Positions 1-11,273 of a stretch of DNA of 64,000 nt are shown one piece after another. Every line of letters starts with the position of its first letter. Positions within the stretch are counted from its first letter, which is position 1. This DNA is from Zychaea mexicana. Lineage: Eukaryota; Mucoromycota; Mucoromycetes; Mucorales; Lichtheimiaceae. Made by a program: the position numbers and the translations under genes. The stretch covers positions 124,001-188,000 of the forward strand of contig NW_026516752.1 in the NCBI RefSeq assembly GCF_025766255.1. Direction: 5' to 3'. The notes under the pieces were generated by a model. That model was not told where the DNA came from and did not search any database. It saw only the letters and a list, made by a program, of their open reading frames with translations.

Positions 1-1032
1 GCTGTATTTCAGTGGAAGCGAGCCGTTCTCATTGTCCGATAGCCAGTATGTTAGTTACGATGGACCACTTTTCTGACCGTCGTCTCCATTTATATTTTTT
101 ACTGCAGGATATGCATTGCATCTTTTCACCATCATTGCACCTCTTCTACTGTGTGCCGCCGTAACGGGTTCCCAGTTATTCAAAAAGAGTTCCTGGCAGT
201 TGCCAGAAAAAGTTTCTCTAAAGATATTTTCTGACGTGCCCAAAAAACTGATACATGCAACGGCTCTCACAAGAATTTTGACATTGTATTACATGGTCAG
301 TGCATTATGCTTGTGTCAAACGGTTGCCTAGATATTATGTTTAGAATCGATCGAGTCATTGCAAAGTAAAAGTAATTACGAATCTAATGTGAGCCATTTG
401 ACATTGTCAGCATTGTATAAGAACAAGGACACAGCACGCCAAAACATGAGTTCTTTCCTAACTGTCAAATGAAGCGGCGAAGACGATTGAACACAGTCAG
501 AAAGAAAATGGATATTGCAAGGTGAAGCGACACGCAAATATCTTCACAAGGAAAGAAATTGTAAATGAGTTTGAGCAGGACATAAAGTAAAAGAGCAGGT
601 TTTTATTCATTGTAATATTAGAGTAAAGAAACATTTTATAAAAGACAAAAGTTATCGTTATGAATATCAATAGTCGAAGGGTACAAAATTTATTAAAAGA
701 ACACAATCAGTGGACAATAAAGACAAATAATAAGAACGCGATTTTACAAAGTGACCTCAACAAGCAGTTCGCACAACCTGCAGGCTATACAAAAAGCATG
801 AAGAAAGCAAGAAGAAACAGAAGAAGTATGTAAAAGGGGGAGGAAAAGAAAGCCACCAATGCCTCGGCCTGGGAGTCCCAGTCTCCCAATCATTTGGCTG
901 GGTCAATCAACCACAAACCCAGCCATCATGGTACAAACGAGTGGGAACCATGACGTACACTACGTTTCGAGAGTCAAGTGCAAGCAATCGGTTGTGGATT
1001 GCCTGTGAGTGGGGAAGGGGGAAGGGAAGGAC
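1..1032. other. No recognisable gene
   Basis: I see no supportable coding region, RNA gene or repeat here. Short open frames exist on both strands but show no recognisable motif and no preferred frame. The stretch ends where purine-rich tandem repeats begin. Confidence 0.5.
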
Positions 1033-1117
1033 GGAAGGAAGATGGAAGGGTAGACGGAAGGGTAGACGGAAGGGTAGACGGAAGGGAAGAGGAAAGGGAA
1101 GAGGAAAGAGAAGGGGT
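1033..1117. repeat. 12-bp purine-rich minisatellite
   Basis: Imperfect tandem array of a 12-bp unit GGAAGGGTAGAC (three clear copies), grading into GGAAAGGGAAGA variants. The strand is almost pure purine. Open frames across it are repeats of Gly-Arg-Lys or Arg-Glu type and are artefacts of composition. Confidence 0.8.
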
Positions 1118-1249
1118 GGGGGTAGGGGAAGGAATTGACTCTCGAAACACCCAAAAAAGAAAAAAAAAAATTTGCTGCTGTTGTCGAATGCTGGAGGAGC
1201 TGCTTACTGGATACTCGGATGCTGGGAGCCGAACACTGAAGCTGGGAGC

Positions 1250-1412
1250 TGATTGCCGAGTGTCGATTGCCGAGTGTCGATTGCCGAGAGTCGAATGCCG
1301 AGAGTCGAATGCCAGAGAGTTGATCGCTGAGAGTCGAATGCCGAGAGTCGAATGCCGAGCGTCGATTGTCGAGAGTCAAATGCCGAGAGTCGATTGCCGA
1401 GAGTCCAACGCA
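1250..1412. repeat. 14-bp minisatellite
   Basis: About eleven imperfect copies of a 14-bp unit, consensus GAGAGTCGAATGCC, with variants GAGTGTCGATTGCC. Because 14 is not a multiple of three, the array gives long low-complexity open frames on both strands, which I do not regard as genes. Confidence 0.85.
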
Positions 1413-1639
1413 ATCTACAGTGGCACCTGGCTCCTCATTGCGACCCCCACCATGGCAGACCAGACCAGACCAGCAGACAAGGCATCCAACCGAAAGGACA
1501 CTACCATATTTCTATGGCGAGAAACCGAAAAGGATTTCTCCGTCCTCTGATCTCGCCTGAAGATCGGTTGTGGCCAACACCGTTGAACGCCAGACTGGAC
1601 AGCCCAAAGCAGGGACCGGTTGTAGGCAGCCAGGGGGAC

Positions 1640-1775
1640 CACGGGAAAAAGGCTGAGACCAGGACCGACAGAGGCAAGACCAGGACCAAGGGAAGAGCCA
1701 GAGCGAGGGGAAGACCAGAACCAAGGGAAGAGCCAAGAGAAAGACCAGGAGGATCCAAGGGAGTGAAGGGAAAAG
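1640..1775. repeat. Imperfect purine-rich repeat
   Basis: Degenerate repetition of motifs such as AAGACCAGGACCAAGGGAAG about every 30-40 bp. It is a third low-complexity block close to the two minisatellites and has no coding interpretation I can support. Confidence 0.5.
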
Positions 1776-1789
1776 AAAAGTGAAGAGAA

Positions 1790-3460
1790 GAAAGAGTGAA
1801 GAAAAAATTTTTTGTTTGGTTTTAAAAAAACACGTCCAGGCCCGTGCTAAAAATACAGGCAGCAATAGCAACACGATCACACTTTTTTTTGTTACTTTCA
1901 CACTTTGTTTTCTTTTTTTCTCATCTTTTTTTTTCACATGTATCATACATCAGCTGAGGGAAGTGGTTGATAAAATGACCAAGCCAAATATTGAAGCAGC
2001 CTGTATACAGGATGACACGCATACTATGTTGAAAACAGCCATGCTCTTGACACTCTATTTTAAGTTGGCCACCTCCATCATTGCGGGCTTGAGGGATCGT
2101 GGGTATATACTTGATACTTGATTAAGAGTGCGTCTTTTGTTTGTTACACACGCCACCACATCGCACCATGGTTAATCCAACAACGGCCGAGACTTTCTAC
2201 AATGGCTCATTTATCCCATCAGGAAGCTGGATACGACCATTCAGCACATACTTACTCCAAACCAAAAATGATGTATATTTCGCCAACACCTTGCGCGAAT
2301 ATATCGTTATCATCCGAAGCTATTGTTCACCGGCCAATATCGACGCGGTATAAATCCATAAATAATCTCGTATTCAACATAAGCAACATTGACGGTAGAC
2401 ACTGTACCGAGACCCTTTGATCCCTGGCTTGAGCTTGGCGCTAACCAAAACTAGTACACGCCCAATCATTCTGATCATAAGTATTTTTTTTTATGGTCTG
2501 GAGGCAGAACTTATTCCCAACAGAGTGTCCAGAGGAGTGACGGACTATTGGGTGTGAATACATGTATGAGAAAATGAGGAACAGAGAAGTGACGGAAAAG
2601 AGAAACCTATTTATATGTGCGGTGATAGATGGCAGTGGCATGAGCAGCTACTGCCTGCGGATAGAAAGGGTGGCCTTCGAATATGAAAAACCAATGTGCT
2701 GACCAGATCGCTTGAACGATGGCGATGCATAGAAGAGTGGTTTTGGGTTGGGAGCAAAAGCGACGTGCGAAGACAGCAGTCTTCATCGCATGTGCGATAG
2801 CCGGCAGGCGTGGATCGGCACAGTGAAACGGTGCCCGAACCAGCTGATGATAAGTATTGATTAGCTTGCATAACACTATCCGCTATCATCGCCCATCCGC
2901 TCGTTTCCACCTGCCACTGCCAGGTGCTTTTTTTTTTTTTTGTGACAAAACATCCATTCTAAGTGCATCATAAGCAGACCTTCTCTTTCTAAATTATCGT
3001 AAAGGATATCAAGAGATCACTAACGACATACGCCTATGCATCATATTGCGTCAGTCCATACAGTATCGGCTTATAGCCGCCCCTCGTTGTACAGGTGTAA
3101 GATCTTCCACATTCATGATATAATGGCAATCGTACTGCTACTGCTTACATAAGCTGGATAATCCGAGTATAGTGTTTCCGTGCTTTACAAATTCGGATGG
3201 ATTGTGTCTATGCTACAATGCTTAGCTGGTTGCCGTGGTAGTTGTCTGTATATACTTTTGATGTTAACCAAATATCTTATCTGATGATGTCTTTGGACAG
3301 TGTAATAATGTGTTTTACCACACAATGTATTTAAAAATGTGTTTGCGCTCTGTATTCTCTTTTGAAAAACTAGCAACGAAGGTATTCTAGCGAAATGCAT
3401 GCACACCATAGCTAGTGCTTATACAGTATGTAGTTAATAGGACTTGACGTATACGTATTG
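1790..3460. other. No recognisable gene
   Basis: Unrecognised DNA between the minisatellites and the left end of Plavaka-1. A 61-codon plus-strand frame at 2168-2353 begins with ATG and ends in TAA, but it resembles nothing I know and has no support beyond being open. Poly-T runs occur near 1885, 1930 and 2930. Confidence 0.4.
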
Positions 3461-3473
3461 CACAGCGGAAAAT
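3461..3473 (+). repeat. Left terminal inverted repeat of Plavaka-1
   Basis: CACAGCGGAAAAT, exact complement of 8997-9009. It marks the outer boundary of the element. Confidence 0.8.
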
Positions 3474-3839
3474 ATTAGCCTAAGATTACAGGATACTACA
3501 AGGAATCACGATTTCACTATACTTAATAAAGCATCAATATAAGAATTACACAGGTATTCAAGGGGAAAAGTTGGATAGAAGCTTTAATTTAAGATTAAGA
3601 ATTTATTGTCTGAAACATTGAATAATTCAAGTATCCTTCTTTAATGAATTCCAGAGTTTATAATGGAATTCTACTTTTGCATATAAACATGGAAAATCAG
3701 AAGAATCCTAGTGTTGTTCCTTGTTTGCTCATAAGTATCAACAAGTATTAAAAGAAGAATCTTTCATATCGAATTATGTTTATTCAAGGTGGTTTAAATT
3801 ACTTTGTAATTAAAGATGGTTTCTGTCTCCTAAAATCTC

Positions 3840-6800
3840 CTATTGGTGCTTTCCATTAACCATGCCAGGCCAGATAATGTGCTGCCTGACGTGGTTTCTC
3901 GCTCTAGTTTCTGACAAAAGTCCAACAAAATCAGTGATGGATTCTGCTTCAACGACATATAGTTTCTCAGTACTCGATCCCGTCAAATACAGAGAGCCTG
4001 TCGTTTTCTCGAGGTTGGGCTGATAAATTCCGATTAACGCCAGCTTTTTCGTATTGCCAGCGCTTATTATGGTACCAGATTTGACATATGTGAAATAAAA
4101 ATAGATTTTGCCAAAATATGCCTTCTCCGCAAAGACGACATCTGAATTTATACCACGCCTGGCCCTCCTACATTCATACAAAAAGTTATGTATTGAAAAT
4201 TCTTCTCACTTTATGATGCTTTTACCAAAGTACCTGTCGATTTCCATCTCAAGGCGCACCATGTATGCCATTCGATGCTTTGAATGGTGATGTAGCTTGC
4301 TAGAATAGATGCTGTGGTTGAGCCAAAGCCGCCCACTGATATAGATTTCGGTCGTAGCATATGGAAGGGGATCGACATCGTTTATGCGTGTACGGTAGCT
4401 TTCAAGCGCTTCGTAAAAGACGCACTTGCTTATGCCTGCAATGCTTTCTTGAAATGCAGCCAATTCCATCATGTTCAAATTACCCCAAAGTTCAGGTGCA
4501 GATGAATCTTCCTTGTCTCCGTATGACCATGCTTTTTCTAATTGTTGCTGTTGTTCATGTGGGTTATCGTCATTTTGTAAGGCATTACTTTGAATAGCTG
4601 CGTCTATATAGCGCGCTCGAGCAAGCGATAACATGATATTCGATGCATTTGTTCCTGGGCTGGCAGTGGAACTGATATGTTGGCTGTACCATCCAATCAT
4701 TCGCTCCAAGCATCGTGCACTATAGTATCGTAGTGGCCCCATCTTCGCGATCATGTCCGGAATATGTGCTAAGTAATGCTGGTTCGGTGTGAATATGGCC
4801 ACTTTGAGAACCTTGTCAACTCGGATAAGCTTGGTCAAATAGGCGTGCCATTGTAGTATACCGCTAATAGCATATTGAATATAACGATTAATTCAGGATT
4901 AGCTTTCTAACTACTGTCAATATTTACTTACATGCGAATCGTTTTGACATCTTGTTCATATAAGGAGTACTGCAATGACAGCTGACAAGAACGAATCAAG
5001 CCCAAGAGTCTTGCTCTTGCAGTATCGTTGGCGATATGCGGTGCAACAATCGTTGGTACAACATAAAGCATGAAATCAAGCCAATCCACTGCCCTAACCC
5101 TTGATGACCCGGTCAAACTACGATAACTCCCTTGAAATGCGGTCGGAACTTCTGCTCGTGATTGCTCTAAATCGTGCATGATCTTTTGTATGATGCCCTC
5201 TGGTATGTCAAATGGACTATTTTTGGGTACACTATTGATGACAACAGTGTATGTACCACGAAACAGTTGAAGTAGTTGTTCCGCAATACCATGACCGAGT
5301 AAGTGCATTTCGTCCATTCCAAAGAATTCAGGGCCTGTAAAGCTATCCAATCCAGCCATAGCGGATGGCGAATGAACACCAGGCTAAAAGCAATAAGAGA
5401 AGATTGTTACTAAGAGCAAATACAGCTATCAGAGTAAGTAGAGCAAGTTTGAACAATACATGTGTACCTCATTCGCGTTTTTATAACCCTCCTTTGAGCG
5501 CCGAGGTGCTGATACGTTGGGAAAATATATCCCTTCTCTGTTGTTACCTTCTGGGTGTTCCCCTTTTACTAAGCACATCCGACAACCATCGAACGACATA
5601 TGCCCAGTGTGACATGCCAAAGCTGCTACACCAGGTATATCTCCTGTAGCCAAAAGGAGGTGTACACGAGCACGGACAATGCTACCGTCATTGATCTTCA
5701 CTTCCATTCCTTCATTTTGCAATATAGTGAGCTCCCTCATCGTTGGCTCCAAGAAACTCCAAATGTGATTCGGTTTTCGCGGACCTGGTATAAGGCATAT
5801 TTGCAACATATTCTGTTTCTCATATCTATTATAATATATGTAACTTGTCAATGGCCTTTTATATTTGTTGAGGATTGGGTTTCAAACAGTAGTTTATACC
5901 TGATGGAAGGGTCAAAGTTCAGAACAGTGCAGTGGATAATAGTCATTTTGCATCCAGCATTATTTTTGAATGGCTGAAATGCATCGGCATAAAGAGCTAT
6001 GGCAATGTCGTACTTCCCACTGAATAAGGAGGCCCGCGTCTTTTGGTACACTGATCCATCCAGGACATCACAAAGCTTTCCTTCAGAGTGTACGTAATTA
6101 TGTCGGTAAAGTAGAAGATCGCGTGTTTCGGGATTGTGTAATAAATATGCAAGTTGAGAAGCAAGTGAAAGCTGCTCAATTGTTGCTCGTGGCAACGTGT
6201 TTGAGTCAGCAATGTATCTCGGTGTGGAACAGTAATTGCATACGTTGCTGAAATCAGCTTCAGTGTACATCTTGCAACTTTTTTCGCAGATGTGATAAAT
6301 TGTTGGCTGGACTGGATAGATATCTTCCATCACACTTTTCGATCGGTATTGTGAATGTACATGTTCATGGGCTACTATATGGTTTGTCAATATAATCTAT
6401 CTCGCAATCCAGTATGCTGACAGTGATTGACATACCAGGATCAATGCTTGAAATGATCTCATTCATAAGACCAAGGTATTCCATATGTGCTGCTCTGGAA
6501 ACCAGAAAATTTTCAAAGATCCGCTGTGCTTTCATGCTGATAATTTCCATCGGTCTTGGAATGATGGCATCTGAAAATTCGAACCTCAGTAGCTTGCCGC
6601 TATTGCTGGTTTCACTTCTGTCCCTTTCTGCGAAGTCAAAAATGAAACTTTGATAGCTGCTCTAATCTTGTGTTTTGCTATATTACGAATACGTACCATC
6701 TCCTCTCGGTATCTGCTTTGGCTGTTCTTGTTGTTCCTCGATTTGAATGGTGTTGGGTAATTCATTTGGGTGACAGTAACTTGTTGATGCATGCAATGTA

Positions 6801-7196
6801 GTACTGTAACTTTGTTGAATATAACTAGCATCTATCCTATGCCCGTTAACGATCGCCGCATCACTCTCACGTTCAATAGAATCTTCCGGTTGATCGGGCG
6901 ATGAAAGTACTTGTTCGAGATGCTGTCTCTGTAATGGGCTGATGCAAAAAGACACGTTCAGTTAATTAATTAACCATGTCGAAGTGCTAGCTGCATTACC
7001 TCGAAACTAAGCTAGAATCGGCGCAATCATCGGTTCTTCTCTTTTTTCTCTGATATTCACGAAGACAAAGCGCTGCATGCGTGCGGAAATAGTCTTTATT
7101 AACAGCTTGGCGACACCAACCGCATGCTATGGTTTCTCCAGGGTTCAATGATCGCTTTTGGCGTTTACGATACTTGTTTGGCAGCCCAGAAGTCAT
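3840..7196 (-). CDS. Plavaka/CACTA tnp2-family transposase, eight exons
   Basis: Model: complement(join(3840..4167,4235..4863,4932..5384,5468..5825,5900..6374,6436..6627,6697..6938,7000..7196)), giving 957 aa with every intron (61-83 bp) GT-AG and no stop. The family (Transposase_21, tnp2) excises and inserts the element by binding its terminal repeats in the nucleus. Visible parts: an N-terminal finger C25/C28/H40/C44 followed by a basic run; a zinc ribbon C240/C244/C256/C259; an acidic core motif around D341 (ALYADAFQPF); the PGP-K-P segment near 382-387; and GDIPGVAALACHTGH from 430, with D431, C440, H444, C450 and C453. GMDEMHLLGHG near 510 replaces the DPMHN motif usual in relatives. ATG at 7196 is chosen because it precedes the finger and follows the divergent promoter. 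The family call is solid; exact splice sites are inferred by eye but restore one continuous frame. Confidence 0.85.
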
Positions 7197-7434
7197 TATA
7201 TATTTGTTTAGTAACAGAGAAAAAGTTGTATTGTAACGGAGCTCTTTTATATAGATTGCAATGAAAAGTGGAGTGGTGGTGGTACAGCTGCGGAACGCGT
7301 AGATCGCAATGAACAGTGGAGTGATGGTGGTACAGCTGCGGAACGCGTGTTGGCGACGCGCAAACATAAAAAAAAGATTGTTCAGCCGTTTTGAACTGTG
7401 CGCTTTCCGCTCTTCTTCCTCTTTTCTCTCTCAC
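7197..7434. promoter_or_regulatory. Bidirectional promoter region of Plavaka-1
   Basis: The 238 bp between the divergent start codons of the transposase (ATG at 7196, minus) and the coiled-coil gene (ATG at 7435, plus). It contains two adjacent 48-bp direct repeats. The only regulatory evidence is the divergent gene arrangement and the duplication; no factor site can be named. Confidence 0.5.
7253..7348 (+). repeat. 48-bp tandem duplication
   Basis: Two head-to-tail copies, 7253-7300 and 7301-7348, differing at only three positions. Each starts AGAT(T/C)GCAATGAA and ends GCGGAACGCGT. They sit inside the divergent promoter of Plavaka-1. Confidence 0.9.
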
Positions 7435-8269
7435 ATGGCACCACTTCCCCGAGCAACTATTCAAGCTTTGCTTGAAAATATACAATCTCTTTCCCAGCGC
7501 TTTGAATCACTTACTGACAGCGTTAACCAAGTTCAAGAAACTCAAAGAGAACTTATCAACAGCTTAACAAATATCCAAGAAAATCAAGAAAATATGCGTC
7601 AAACCATTGACACTCTCATCAGCGACCAAGAAAGCCCAGCACCGCTTCAAGAAGATACTCAAGATGGGATACTTCTAGGCTCTACAAGGAGAAGAGATAT
7701 TGACCGCCCGTTTCAGATCGTAAACGGAAGAAGGCGTGCAGCTGAATTGGACGTAAGGGTGATTGAACGGATGATACACCGCGAGTTTTTCCACGCAGAC
7801 CAAGTTGGTGCTGAGAATGCCATCATCAATATGCATACTGCTTTGATGGAATCCGTTAACAACCTTCGCAATTCACTCGGCGTCAATGATTACAGTATTC
7901 CTTGGAGTGAGATTGATCGCACTTTGCAGCTTCAAGCCATCAAGGACCTGGAAGATAGCTTGTTGCCTTTGAGTATAGGACTTGATCGATGTAAAAACTC
8001 ATGGGCTGCATCCTTTTTGATGGCGTACAAATGGGGTTATTTATTCCAATATCGTAAACGAAGGGTCAGTTTAGAGCGTGCTGCGGCGTCAAGACAAGTA
8101 AGGCAATGCGCAGCATGTACAGTATCTTTATGTCTACGTGTGTATGTCATTGACCATTATTTCTTTTATAACGTCATTCAATAACGCGCAGAATCCGGAC
8201 AGCCATCAGCATTCAGACGATGCGACAACGTCGTCTTCAGTACATTCTACTGTCTCATCAAATAGGTAG
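7435..8269 (+). CDS. Plavaka-1 accessory coiled-coil protein, two exons
   Basis: Model: join(7435..8097,8192..8269), 246 aa. The 94-bp intron starts GTAAGG and ends GCGCAG, and the frame stays open across it. Residues about 5-65 are a Gln/Glu/Asn-rich helix with regular hydrophobic spacing (LLENIQSL, RFESLTDSV, LINSLTNI), a likely coiled coil. A middle part of about 150 aa is rich in helix-forming residues with conserved-looking Trp, Cys and Arg, and the C-terminal 25 aa are Ser/Thr/His-rich. I recognise no family. The gene lies inside the same terminal repeats and diverges from the transposase. By analogy with two-product CACTA elements (En/Spm TnpA/TnpD) it may be an accessory DNA-binding or assembly factor, but that role is inference. 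A further downstream exon using the donor at 8266 is possible. Confidence 0.6.
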
Positions 8270-8996
8270 GCCAATCGTGACATCAAATAATTTGATAGCT
8301 TAGCGTATGACGTACTGATAAAGCCTTTCTTCATGGGACCTGGAAGCGAAAATTATCAAGACCAAGACCGGCCTACATGTCGCCGCCGCCGCCGTTTTCA
8401 CTAACATGATATACCGTATACTGTTTACATATAGGTACTCTTTGGACCCTTCTTCCCTTGCAATCTATTTTTTCTTTTTTCCCAACATATCTAACTTTAC
8501 ATAACTTCCTGCTACGTCTTTTTAATCACGTTTCTTCTTTATCTATGTATATTTCTTTTACTGTATATCTTGACACATACATGTATGTGTCTCTCACTTT
8601 GTTATATCTGAATATGTGTAGTCTTTTGTTCAGTTCCTCATTGCAATAAAACAAATACCTCTCAATATTGGATTCGCACAGCAATAATCTCATAATAGCC
8701 GATACTATAATTGAAGGATTGATGCATGAATTATTATCGAAATCTAAGTAGGATTCTTGGCTCATGGAGATAGCAAAAATTACTCGTGAATCATCGCTTC
8801 CAAAAAAGAATAACCATTACCCTTAAATTACAGCATCTTCCAGAGAATAAAAGTTATCATTTGATTATAGTTTCTACTCTTTAATAATCCAATAAAATTA
8901 AAACAAGAATAAGGATAGAAAATGCATTTTTCTATAATTAGTCTACCCTAAATTTCAAGGTTTATTATACTATGTATCAAAGGATACTATCATAAG
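8270..8996. other. Non-coding right end of Plavaka-1
   Basis: AT-rich subterminal DNA between the accessory gene and the right terminal repeat. It includes a CCGCCG run near 8380 and T-rich tracts; no gene is recognisable. Confidence 0.5.
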
Positions 8997-9009
8997 ATTT
9001 TCCGCTGTG
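8997..9009 (-). repeat. Right terminal inverted repeat of Plavaka-1
   Basis: Complement of CACAGCGGAAAAT. The next base (9010) already belongs to a truncated hAT copy. Confidence 0.8.
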
Positions 9010-9707
9010 CAGCCCCAAGTCTCACCCACGTCAAACTTTCAAGCAACAGTACTGCCTCCCGTGATTTGCGTACCATGTACCAGGTTCAGCGAAGCCGTAT
9101 TAATGTAATCCTGTAAGCTCAGCCGTGCCTCTCATACACTGTCGATGCTTGGACAAGTGAATGGAAAGTTCCGTTTCTTGGTATAACTGCCCACTGGATC
9201 GATGACGACTGGAACCAACAATCCATTGCCTTAGGTCTCCAGCTTCTCTCCAGCCCTCACACTGGTGCCAACATGGCGGGGGCGTTCCTGAACGTTTTGA
9301 ACGATTGGAACCTCGTGTCCAAGCCGCTCTTTCTGACTACCGACAATACATCCAATATAACGACAATGGCCACAGAGATTGAACTTGCTGTTGGACGCGA
9401 TGTCTTTGATGCCGAAGAGAATCGTATCCCCTGCATCATGCATATAATCAATTTGGCGGTGCAAGCGATCCTCCACAAAGGTTTAGAAGTGGAAGCGTAC
9501 GACAATGCAGAGCAAGCCTTGGACAGTGACAACTAAGAAATAACTACAACCATCAACGCAGGTAAATAAGCAAAAAAAAGCAATATCCGCCCATCAATAT
9601 ATGTATAGTAATTAAACTATATTTACCTTAGGCAAAACGTTGCGTAAGCTTCGCAAAGGGATTGTTGCTATCATAGTGTCTCCACAAAGACTGGATCATT
9701 ATCATAG
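9010..9707 (+). pseudogene. hAT-2 transposase, 5' fragment
   Basis: Plus-strand coding remnant homologous, segment by segment, to hAT-1 in this window. It includes a region matching THVKL...STA.RDL (about 9025-9065), the core YTVDAWTSEW at about 9135-9165, and DNTSNITTMA with the downstream IPCIMHIINLAVQAIL stretch. There is a frame change and a stop before YTVDAW, and a TAA after the DSDN residues at 9534. A conserved intron (donor near 9561, acceptor CCTTAG near 9632) precedes the GKTLRKLRKG segment, as in hAT-1. The gypsy insertion ends this piece at 9707. Confidence 0.85.
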
Positions 9708-10535
9708 TGTTACGGTGAATTTGGGGTATTCCAGGTAGTTGCGTAACAGTTTATGTGTATGTTTAGTAGTGAGCACCAGTAATAATATCGTTTATTACAG
9801 ACGGGTTGTGAAGTGATATGAGTGTAAAGTAAGGTAAAAATGTGTATGGGTTATGTCCAAGGTTGTAAATAGTAGGGAGCTGTTGTTTTGATTAAGCTCA
9901 GTGAGTAGAAATGAGGATTAGGGATGTTACGTCTGTCCAAAATGAATGAGGAATAAGGATCAGGAATGTTACGTCTGTCCAAGTAAATGAGAAATAAGAG
10001 CAGGAATGTTACGTCTGGTCTTAATAGAAGAGTTTATTTAGCTTCAGTTATGAGCAATAAACAATATGTAAGATAAAACAAGCCGTGTTTAGGTCTTGAG
10101 TGATTGAAAACAATACTTGAAAAGTTAAGTCAAAAGTGGGAGGTAGAAATTTAATGTCTTTATTCAAATAAAAATGATGGGGTATTTATATCTTTCTGGC
10201 TATTTAATAATGTCTAAGATAATTCATGCTGCAGTTGCTGCGGTTGCTGCGCAACGCCAATGCTGCGGTAACTTGCTGTTACTGTGGATGCTGCGGTAGT
10301 TGTTGTTACTGCGGATGCTGCAGTAATGCTCTTATTCAACAAGCTGTTCATCGAATCTTTACAAAGTAAAGGGTTCGTTCTATTTATAGTTGTTCCTTTT
10401 GATAATTTGGGGGTGCAAGAGAGTTGTAGAGTTGCTGCGGTTGCTGTGGTAGTTACGTATTGTATTCTGATTGCCGCTTGGTGTGTGGTTTTTTTGTATG
10501 TTTGTTTTACCTGTTATGGGTAGTTCTCGGGGTAA
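9708..10535 (-). repeat. gypsy-1 3' LTR
   Basis: 828-bp direct repeat of 24773-25570, TG...CA with TGTTAC/GTAACA ends. It differs from the other LTR by scattered transitions, a 5-bp insertion near 9785 and an extra 27-bp TTGTTACTGCGGATGCTGC-type unit near 10298. Confidence 0.93.
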
Positions 10536-11273
10536 CACACCTCCTCGGGCCCAGAAAAAGATGGTCCCACATCGTTCAAATTGTTGTATAATGGATCGTA
10601 AAGTCGCTCTGTATGTGCGTCGGCGCTCCATCCGTTCGTATTTTTGTTGTAATTCTTCTGTGATGTTCCTTGGATCGTAAAGTCACGCTGTGTATGTGTT
10701 GGTGCTCCATCCTTTTGGTTTGTTGTATTGATTGTGTGGATCGCAAAGTCGCTCTGTGTGTTTCGGTACTCCATCCGTTCGATTGCATTAATAATTTGTG
10801 TATGGATCGTAGAATCGCTTTGCGTATGTGTTGGCGCTCCCTTGTATTGTTGTGGATTTGGTTACGGATCGTAGAGTCACTCTGTGTGTTTCAGCGCTCC
10901 ATCCTTTTACTTGAATTGTCTCTTGGTGTCATTGGAATAGTTGTTGTGTGTTTGTATATGTGTATGACTAGTTTTCCCTTTTAATGCTGTAACTAATTTG
11001 AATATTTATTTATGTGTGTATGAGTGTGATACAACTGATAGATAGATATATGATAGGTAATAAGAATGTTTTGTGGGTGTTGTTTTTGTGTTATATGTTT
11101 TTTTTTCTTTTTTTTTTTCTACTACATTTTTTTTTACTACATCTTTTTTTTACTACATCTTTTTTTTTGGGGTTACAGCAAGGTTACTATTCCAGAGTCG
11201 TCTATTCAGACCCTTCTTGGCGATTGCTAAATATGAGGTGGCAGCAATCTCGGCAGTATATATTTGTGGGTAT
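10536..11273. repeat. Degenerate 65-80 bp tandem repeats in gypsy-1 3' region
   Basis: Five diverged copies (about 10593, 10674, 10738, 10804, 10866) of a unit whose core is GGATCGTAAAGTCGCTCTG followed by TGTGTGTTGGCGCTCCATCC. They lie between the extra ORF and the 3' LTR. The rest is T-rich (11095-11170). There is no coding evidence. Confidence 0.75.

Larger units (their letters stand above)
3461..9009. mobile_element. Plavaka/CACTA-type DNA transposon (Plavaka-1)
   Basis: A 5549-bp element bounded by a perfect 13-bp inverted repeat, CACAGCGGAAAAT at 3461-3473 and its complement at 8997-9009; similarity continues weakly inward (TTA next, then GGATACTA-like motifs on both sides). Termini starting with CAC fit CACTA superfamily ends. 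It contains a minus-strand tnp2-type transposase and a plus-strand coiled-coil gene transcribed from a shared 238-bp promoter region. No target-site duplication is visible: the left flank ends TTG and the right flank starts CAG, inside a truncated hAT copy. One flank may therefore have been rearranged after insertion. Both genes are open, so the element could be autonomous. Confidence 0.85.

Noticed and set aside
960..1760. Long overlapping open frames on both strands
   Set aside because: They are produced by tandem repeats and biased composition, with low-complexity Gly/Arg/Glu or Ser/Arg peptides and no motif.
3461..9009. A 3-bp target duplication for Plavaka-1
   Set aside because: The flanking triplets TTG and CAG differ; I could not support a duplication, although the terminal repeats are clear.
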